DNA of 64,000 nucleotides. Source: Golubevia sp. BC0850. Lineage: Eukaryota; Basidiomycota; Exobasidiomycetes; Golubeviales; Golubeviaceae. The translations under genes were made by a program, and so were the position numbers. The notes beneath the pieces were generated by a model. The model searched no databases, was not told where the DNA came from, and worked only from the letters and a program-made list of their open reading frames with translations. Shown one piece after another: positions 57,201-64,000 of this stretch. The DNA is taken from assembly GCA_012976225.1 (NCBI GenBank), contig JAAVVG010000039.1, forward strand, positions 1 to 64,000. The letters run 5' to 3'. Each line of letters starts with the position of its first letter. The stretch's first letter is position 1.

Positions 57201-60200
57201 ATGACGAAAGCTGCCAAAGCTACTCAAGCGTCAGCTCAAAATGCCTCATATGCATCAGGCAATGAGAAACCTCAAAATCAATTCGCTACCATCACTTCTG
57301 CTTTAGCTGCCAATCCAACTTTAGCCCCTTCAAAGGCAGCAAAACAACTGTTCCCTCCACCCTCTGCTGCAAGAAGAGGCATCTTGAGATTCAAGATCAA
57401 GGAACAATTGGAGGAAGGTAGAGGCAAACATTGGCAGTGGAATAAAGGTGCTGTTCACGAGAAGAACATAGGACCTGATGATGATGAATTGGAAAAGACT
57501 AGACTTCAATTCGGTTACAAATCAGAAGAGGAAGGTGGGCCTGGTAGACTCTACTTGACTGTGAGTATAAGATGTAGATGGATAGGAGAAGGTGGGACTG
57601 AGTGGAGCTGATCCGAAGGACAGGCATTCCCATACCTTCCTCATCTCTTCTGTAAAGAGAGATGTGAAGTCGAATAATACTGACACACAATCATTCTATT
57701 CAAATCGATATGATCCGGGCTGACATGCTCCTCTTATTGCACTCTCAGATGCTTGCGGATGCCATCCTTCCACTACCCCGAGATCCAATGTCTGGAGTAG
57801 TCTCTCCTCCGATTCTAGCAACTACAGGAATCGTTCCTCTTTCAATCTTCTCTACTGGTCCAGATATCATTGGTCATTACTATGACTGTATAGTAGCAGC
57901 TAGAAAGGAGGTCATTCTATTGACCAACTACTGGCAAGGAGGAAAGAATGTGGATAGGATAGCAGACGCTCTCAGAGAGCTCAACGATAGGGTCCAATCT
58001 AGAAGAGAGGAGAAAGCTAGGGAAGCTCTCAAGTCCAAGTCACAGCCAGAAGCCAATCAGGAGAACGGCCATGCTTTCCCATCTGGATCGAATGGAGATG
58101 CCGCTCCGAATCAAGAACCAAAGATCAAGCTCGATCCTCCTGCTTTGGAAGAACAGATCATAGTCAAGCTTATGTGGGATAGAGGCCCTCAAACGCTTGC
58201 AGATTTATTCAGACTACGAAAGCCTGTTCCCCCTGGAATGTGGAAGACGAATGGGTTGCCTGAAGAGAAGGACATTCCCAATCTCAAGATGGAAATTCTG
58301 TGAGTTTTGTGTCCTCTCTCTGGCTTCTGTTGATCTTGCGAGGCTTTGCCAAGCGCATGACTAATCGACTCTCCTTTCCCCTCATTCTCTCTTCTTTCTA
58401 GCAATTATCATCGACCTTTGATGGGAACTTTCCACGCTAAGCTTCTTCTTGTAGATAGACAAGTTGCTCTCATCAATAGCAACAACATTCAAGATCGACC
58501 TAATGTCGAAGCTTGTGTTCGTCTTGTAAGTCTCAGCATGCAAATGAATCCGCTTCTAGAACCCCTTCTAACTTGTCGCCTCTCGCCTCTGCCTCCCTCT
58601 TTTCTCTGTACTAGGAAGGAGACATCGTCAATGCCGTCTATGACCATGCTCTCATCAGTTGGGGAAACCCTCTCAATCCGCCTCTTCCCTGTCTGGGTCT
58701 ACCAGCTGAAGTCCATCCCGGTTCGGAAGCCTTCGCTAGTGGAGATGGTCATCTTCCTCCCATGACTGCTGAGCGCATGAAGGACATGGCGAATCAAGCA
58801 CGTCTTCAACTCCTACAAGATGATCAAGAAGCCGAAGACGAGAAAGTTCAGAGTCCTAGAGGAAGGATGTCATTTGGAGATGTCGTCGATAGCGTCATGC
58901 GTCCTCGAGAAGCAGGAAAGGAAGGAGAATCAGCAACGACGGACACCGGCGCTGTCGACAGCGAGAAGGCTGCTCGGAAGGCAGGTCAACTTTGGGCTCA
59001 GAAAGTCTTGGGAGAGCGTTTCCAAGGAATGCGAGTCAATCAGACTGCGGCTCCTCCTCTAGATGACCTTCAAGCTGCTCCTGCCTCCACCTCTGCTACC
59101 ACCCAACCCAAGAATCGTAACTTCGCCGACGTCGTCGACGCTCTCATGAGAAAGGAAGGAATCAAACCTGGAGGATGGGCTGAAGGAGCTCTGGATGCTT
59201 TCGGACTAGGTCCAAGTAGTAGTCGAAACGTAGCTGATGAAGTTCGTAAGAACCGAAGTTCTCGAAAGAACGCTGCCGCCAGAGGAGTCAATGTTCCAAA
59301 GGCTGTTAAGGAAGATCCCTCAGACAAAGATGGAAACACTTTGGTGGAACCGGAAGCGGAAGCAGCTACAGGTGGGGAGGTCTTCGAGGAAGACGATGCT
59401 TCTTTCTCTTCAGATTCAACCAATCCTAATCAAGAAGAAAGCACACCTGGATCTATGGCTTACAGAAGTCATCACAAGAGAACTCGCTCAACTCTCTCAA
59501 GAGCTAGCGCAGCTGAGAAGCTAGGCAATATCACCAAAGCCCTAGACTTCGCTAATCTCTCTCAAGTCAAAGGAGAAATTAGAGCTGATCAACTGGGAGA
59601 ATTGACGAAGGATCAACAAGCAGATGCTCTTCTGGAGTTCCTACCTTACGTTCTTCACAAGCCTCACGAGCCAGTTCCGATGGCTTTGGTCAATCGAAGA
59701 CCTCATGGAACTCCAGGTCATTCAGACATTAGGAATCCTCAAGATGCTGCTTGGTTAGCTGCTTTCAGGTATGCTGAACAGCATGTCTTTATTCAGAGTC
59801 CTACTTTGAATGCAAGCCCGATCAAAGCTGCAGTCTTGGCTTGCGTAAGGAGACATGTTCGAGTCGAACTTTGGTTGGACTTGGGTTTCAATGACAAGAG
59901 TGAAAGTATGCCTTTCCAAGGTGGTACTAACGAACAAGTCGTTACTGGAATGTATCGTCAGCTTAGAAGGGAAGGAAAAGGTGATGAGAAGTACTTGGAA
60001 GTTTTCTGTGAGTCAAGCCGATGAAGGCGTCTTGGCAAGGGAGAAGAGTGTGCTAACTCTTACTTTTCTGTTTATAGGGTACACTGGAAAGGACATGACC
60101 AGACCTTTGAACGCTGTAAGGAAGCAACGTAACTGGTGAGTTGTAGAACGAGTGGAATTTAGCTGGCATCTTGAGAGTTGATCTCATTCCCATTCTCTCT

Positions 60201-60555
60201 GATCTTTCCTCCAGTCATATCAAGTTCGCCGCCATTGACGGTAGAGTGGCAATCTTGGGAAGCGGAAATCAGGATACCCAGGTAAGCAAGGCATTTCGTC
60301 GCTGACTTGACCTTACCTCTGAAGACTGACCTGTTCTCCCATTCTCTTCGTGATCAATTACTCTGTCTTCAGAGTTGGTTCCACTCCCAAGAGATCAACG
60401 TCATGGTAGATTCGAAACAGATCGTTCAAGAATGGCTAGACGCCCTCAGACGCAACCAGAGTACTCACCTTTACGGAAAGGTCGACCAACGAGATGGAAT
60501 CTGGCGAGGAAGCTCTGGAGCTGAAACAGCCGATACCGGAAACGACGAAAAGTGA
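57201..60555 (+). CDS. Phospholipase D-like protein with two HxKxxxxD motifs
   Basis: Seven exons join in phase to 911 aa: 57201-57560, 57749-58299, 58402-58525, 58615-60007, 60078-60135, 60215-60281, 60373-60555. The first catalytic half has IFSTGPDIIGHYYDCIVAAR and LLTNYWQGG, then MGTFHAKLLLVDRQVALINS with a complete HxKxxxxD. The second half has YAEQHVFIQSPTLN, then HIKFAAIDGRVAILGSGNQD, again complete. The two halves are separated by about 350 residues of charged, low-complexity sequence. No PX, PH or C2 domain is visible, so this is the fungal PLD-like group rather than Spo14-type. It probably hydrolyses or transfers phosphatidyl groups; whether it acts on phosphatidylcholine or cardiolipin is unknown. 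It is convergent with an SDR gene. Confidence 0.9.
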
Positions 60556-60859
60556 AGGATTCTCTTGCTACTTGATTTTCAGCTTTCAATCTCTCTTCTC
60601 TCTTAACTTACCTTATACGCTCATTTTGAACATTTCCTCTTCGCACACTCTTCTGTTCTTTCATAATCACTCAATTTAATCATCGTCGATGACTTCACAA
60701 CTTCAGCTGCCTCTTTTTTGTACTTAAAACTGTTCATACTGTCAAATGCCCTTTTTTTTGGTGAAAACGTTGGCGTGTCTTCATTTCCCGCTTCGAAAAA
60801 AGAATGTATAAATTTTGACATCTGACTTCAACCTCCCATTTCATCTGCCAATTCTCCGA
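60556..60859. other. Convergent 3' region, 304 bp
   Basis: This separates the stops of the PLD-like and SDR genes. It is T-rich on the plus strand, with short T and A runs near 60749 and 60797 that could serve 3'-end formation. No gene is seen. Confidence 0.45.
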
Positions 60860-62642
60860 TCAAAGTTTGCTGCTTTGACCTGCTAGTTCCTTTTGCATTT
60901 GTACTACCGCCCTGCCTGTCACCTTGCTGATCTTTGATGTCCTTTCGACCAGGTCTTTGTACAGAAGAAGTTGCGAGATACGGGAGGGAAGCACATACGT
61001 TCCTTGGGTATCAGGAACAGTGTAGACTTGTCCATTCATTCTTGGCGGATTCGAAGTTGAATCCAGAGGAGCGAAAGAATGGATCAGAGTTCCAACCACA
61101 TCGTCCACAGTAGCTAGAGGCACGTCCGCGAGAGCTCTACGAAGCGGTGGAGTGACGAGATTGGTCACTTGGGAGGGGAAAAACAAAGAGCATCAGTCTT
61201 GATTTAATCGATAGAAGGAGGGATCTTCGTCCAGAGGCCTCTCGGTGTGGATAGAGAAAGCGCCCCTCTTACTCACAAGCGAAGAATGGGGCGATCATGG
61301 AAACCCTGATCTGCTCCTTTCTCAGGAAAGCGTTGGACAGATCAGAACCAGACCTGACTAGACCAAGAACTCCAGCTTTGGAAGCTGAGTACTGAGGAGC
61401 AGTCGGGATCGCGTCGAAGGAAGCCATCGATCCAACACACGTGATTGCTCGTCCAGGGCGTTGAGGTCCCCTGCGAAGATAATGGAATCCAAGTCTCATA
61501 CCTTGAAGGGGAAGAGATAGAAGCCGACGAGGGAAAGATCGAAAGGGGACACATGGAGAAGAGATAAGTGTCCAATCGAGAACAAGGGCGTGGGGTTGGG
61601 GTTCAATAGCAGAAAAAGGACTCACTGTAGAAGACTCCGGTTAGGCTTTGGGTTGAGCGAGAAGGATATCGTTGGTCAGTAGAGTCTCGCAAGGCCGAGA
61701 TTTAGCAAAGAAGAAACCGGTTTCGAACTGGAGGTATTCTCACTTGATATCCGTGACTCTCAGACTTGGCTTTGGGGGAGGTGCTGAGACTGCGTTTGAT
61801 AGAGAAGAAAATCAGAACCTTGTAGTTAAGTTGTCGCTCGCGAAGTTCTTTTGAGATTCCTTCAACACAAAGCTAAAGACTTACGATCTTGTTCCACCAC
61901 TGGAAAGATGTCCGCGGAGTTGGCATCGTCAATTTTCTCAGAGATCCCAGCATTTGCGACAATGATATCAACTGTCGAACAGAACAGAGAAAATGGTGAG
62001 GTGAGAGTGTCGATAGAGAGAGGGCAAGCTGACCAGCTTCTACTTACTCTTTCCAAACCGTTCGAATCCAGCTTGGAAGAGACTAAGCTGTTCTTCCCAA
62101 GATGCAACATTACAGAGTTGGGAGACTGTTTCTCTGTTCAATTTTGACAAGCAGATAGTCGAGACGAGGGTAGGAATGGTTCAGCGGCCAGCTCTCTTCC
62201 GTTTCGGAAATCGTGAATTCGTGATCCACCGATTTGTCACTCACCCTCCGGCCTTCTCAATCTCTTTTGAGGCTAATTCCAACGCACTTGAATTGATGTC
62301 GCAGATGATGAGTTTCGCTCTGTGAAGCAGGTTTGCAGAGATGGACGATGCGAGCGAAGATGAGCAGGTTTGGAAAGAAGCGCTGAGTTAGGCAGCAGCA
62401 CTCACCCAAAGCCAGCTAGTTCGATAGCTAAAGCCTTACCGAATCCTGAAGCAGCACCAGTGATGAGCCTGTGGTTGGAGCGAAGAAAGTCAGTCGCTTC
62501 TTGAATCTTGATTGGAACGATTCGATTTCACGAGGGACGAGATAGACGCAACTTACACCACTTTGTCTTTGAGGCCACCTGATTTAGCATGCTTTCTCGT
62601 CTCTGAAAATGGAAGGTTGAAAGATGCAAATGGGTTCGCCAT
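60860..62642 (-). CDS. Classical short-chain dehydrogenase/reductase
   Basis: Nine exons join in phase to 336 aa: 62557-62642, 62406-62468, 62245-62340, 62048-62133, 61885-61971, 61744-61783, 61626-61645, 61277-61501, 60860-61167. The Rossmann motif is LITGAASGFGKALA (TGxxxGxG), the acidic residue after strand 2 is in KLIICDIN, IIVANAGIS is the NAG motif, SLRVTDINLTGVFY carries the structural Asn, and the active site has Ser in CVGSMAS and YSASK. So it is a complete, presumably active NAD(P)-dependent oxidoreductase; Asp after strand 2 suggests NAD(H). The C-terminal 100 residues resemble 15-hydroxyprostaglandin-dehydrogenase-type fungal SDRs. The substrate is unknown. Exon 7 is only 20 nt. 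Confidence 0.88.
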
Positions 62643-63347
62643 ATTGGAAGATATAATATGTAAGGTTGAGAGGCTGAGACGTTGAGGGAAAGTCGAAAGA
62701 GAAGTTGAAGAATAAATGAAGCCGGACTAGCCGATGTGTGAGCAGCTTGCGCATTAGATGATAGGGGCTCACTCTGGGGACCCTACTGACCTACAGGAAG
62801 TCTGTAAACTTCTCTTCCTAATTTTGTTTCCCTTAGTCGTTGCGGGTCTGAAGAGAGCGAGCAAGGGGACGATGCCTCTCGACCTTCGCCACCTTCGATT
62901 GGAAGTAGAAGTCTCTGCTCAAAGTCGAGCTCAAAGACTGACATCGAGAAATCAATCCTTCTATACACCGTTTCACATTGAGACAAGGGTTTTGAGCAAA
63001 AAAAATTGTTCGACTATTGGCTGAAGGTTAGATGGGAAAGCAAGAAGGACAAACGATTTTGGGACGATCAGCCTCCCAGATCACCCAAAGATGAAACAGA
63101 AAGAAGGCCGAAATAGCGCATGAGAAGGAGAGGATGGACGGACGTCTTTGGAAGCCGGTTTGGAAACGAAGTGGAATCTGAATTAGAGAGAGGTGGGGGG
63201 AGAGAAAGAACGCATTTGCAGCGAGTCTGGAGGTGCAAATGGCAATGAAAGAATCGATGAAGATACATCATGAAACGTCAGTAATCAATGGGAGGTATTG
63301 GCCGGAAAGGACGACAACGGATGATCTAACTCGACCTGACTCACTTT
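62643..63347. other. Intergenic, 705 bp
   Basis: This holds the SDR promoter and the 3' flank of the LRR-like gene. Short frames on both strands show no family features. Confidence 0.45.
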
Positions 63348-64000
63348 TCAAATCCACTTGACGTTCACTTTGAAGACGTTCTTCTTCAGCCAAGACTGCT
63401 TTTTCTGGTCCGACTTGACGGGAACCTCGACTCGTAGAGCTCGTAGTTGAGAAGTAAGTTTCGAAGTTTCGAAAGCAGCCTCTTGCAAAGCACCAGAAGG
63501 CTCCAGACTTTGACCGCTTGCAACCAGCGAGACCTGATCGAAGGAGCAGCCATTTAGAGCAGCTTTCCTTGCTGCCAGCAATGAAGTAATGTGAATTGGA
63601 TCTAGAGGGGTTGAATGTTTGCAAATATCTTCTTTTCCTATTTCCAAAGAGATGAGTTGCGGGAGAAGCACTCTGTATTGCTGGTCATCTTGAATATTCG
63701 CTTTCGAGAGCGGTGTGAGAAGAGAAAGTAGGTGGACCCAGAACGAGTTAGAGGCGGTAAAGCGTAAATGCAAAGCTTGAAGTTCCTTCATCCCTTTGAG
63801 GGACTTGACTAGAGAAGATGCCGCTTCTGGCAGAGAGACGGAGCTTGCGATTAGAAGATCATCGATGACTAGTTGTTGAGGAACAGATTCCGATGTAAGA
63901 AAAGATAGATCTTCAGGAACAGTTCCTCCTAGACTGAGAGTGGCTAATTTTGGCGTCTTGAGACTTTGGAAGAAGAGACTTGAATCCCCTGTTGACCTTG
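63348..64000 (-). CDS. LRR-like (F-box family type) protein, 3' part only
   Basis: The frame is open from the right window edge to the stop at 63348-63350, giving about 216 residues with no break, unlike the other family members here. It contains leucine-rich units (KTPKLATLSLGG, LVKSLKGMKELQALHLRF, LLPQLISLEIG) and ends with SWLKKNVFKVNVKWI. An F-box would be expected upstream, outside the window. Its C-terminal segment is the template for recognising the relic at 43.5-44.3 kb. If intact, it would be a substrate receptor of an SCF ubiquitin ligase; that is inference from the family. Confidence 0.6.
   Translation of the reverse strand, partial: RSTGDSSLFFQSLKTPKLATLSLGGTVPEDLSFLTSESVPQQLVIDDLLIASSVSLPEAASSLVKSLKGMKELQALHLRFTASNSFWVHLLSLLTPLSKANIQDDQQYRVLLPQLISLEIGKEDICKHSTPLDPIHITSLLAARKAALNGCSFDQVSLVASGQSLEPSGALQEAAFETSKLTSQLRALRVEVPVKSDQKKQSWLKKNVFKVNVKWI

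Noticed and set aside
1-64000. Transposons, retroelements, CRISPR arrays, rRNA or tRNA genes
   Set aside because: No terminal repeats, reverse transcriptase, integrase or transposase motifs, no regular spaced repeats and no RNA gene signatures were found on reading both strands.

Overview
The window looks like a fungal nuclear chromosome segment, most likely from a basidiomycete, possibly Pucciniomycotina. This is inferred from many short introns (mostly 50-110 nt) with GTGAGT-type donors, frequent micro-exons, dense genes on both strands, and families such as fungalysin, POT peptide transporters, a Zn(II)2Cys6 regulator and GH3 glucosidase. I cannot name the species. No rRNA, tRNA, CRISPR or convincing transposable element was seen. 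Exon structures were built by hand from splice motifs, reading phase and family similarity, so the junctions are predictions.

Layout. 1-1.9 kb: 3' part of a coiled-coil protein of unknown role. 2.7-4.5 kb: decayed LRR-like gene. 5.2-9.0 kb: a divergent pair of splicing-related genes, SF3A2 on minus and a SWAP-domain protein on plus, about 100 bp apart. 9.3-10.6 kb: FAXDC2-like hydroxylase. 10.7-14.2 kb: two broken F-box/LRR genes. 15.1-18.1 kb: an atypical SDR and a DUF1295 membrane protein. 18.4-20.9 kb: class I photolyase. 21.8-25.0 kb: secreted fungalysin. 26.0-33.7 kb: an unrecognised 975-residue protein divergent from a Zn(II)2Cys6 transcription factor. 34.2-35.2 kb: a broken F-box paralogue of the 12.9 kb copy. 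35.6-41.5 kb: two secreted glycosidases, GH3 and a GH26-like enzyme. 41.5-44.3 kb: mostly gene remnants. 44.8-49.5 kb: a long coiled-coil protein, perhaps tied to microtubule-organising centres. 50.7-56.8 kb: two tandem POT transporters with a converted segment. 57.2-60.6 kb: phospholipase D-like protein. 60.9-62.6 kb: classical SDR. 63.3-64.0 kb: 3' end of an LRR-like gene that reads open.

How the genes fit together. Fungalysin with two POT transporters fits extracellular proteolysis followed by di/tripeptide uptake. GH3 with the GH26-like enzyme fits polysaccharide breakdown. The SF3A2/SWAP pair may share a promoter. The F-box/LRR family has at least five members here, all but one visibly decayed, which suggests rapid gene birth and death.

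The most unusual signals are: a 492-bp block identical between the tandem transporters, introns included, inside otherwise diverged copies; two adjacent GC-AG introns in the GH3 gene; coding exons of 4, 8, 12 and 15 nt; and a (CT)22 microsatellite inside an SF3A2 intron that happens to be open and in frame.
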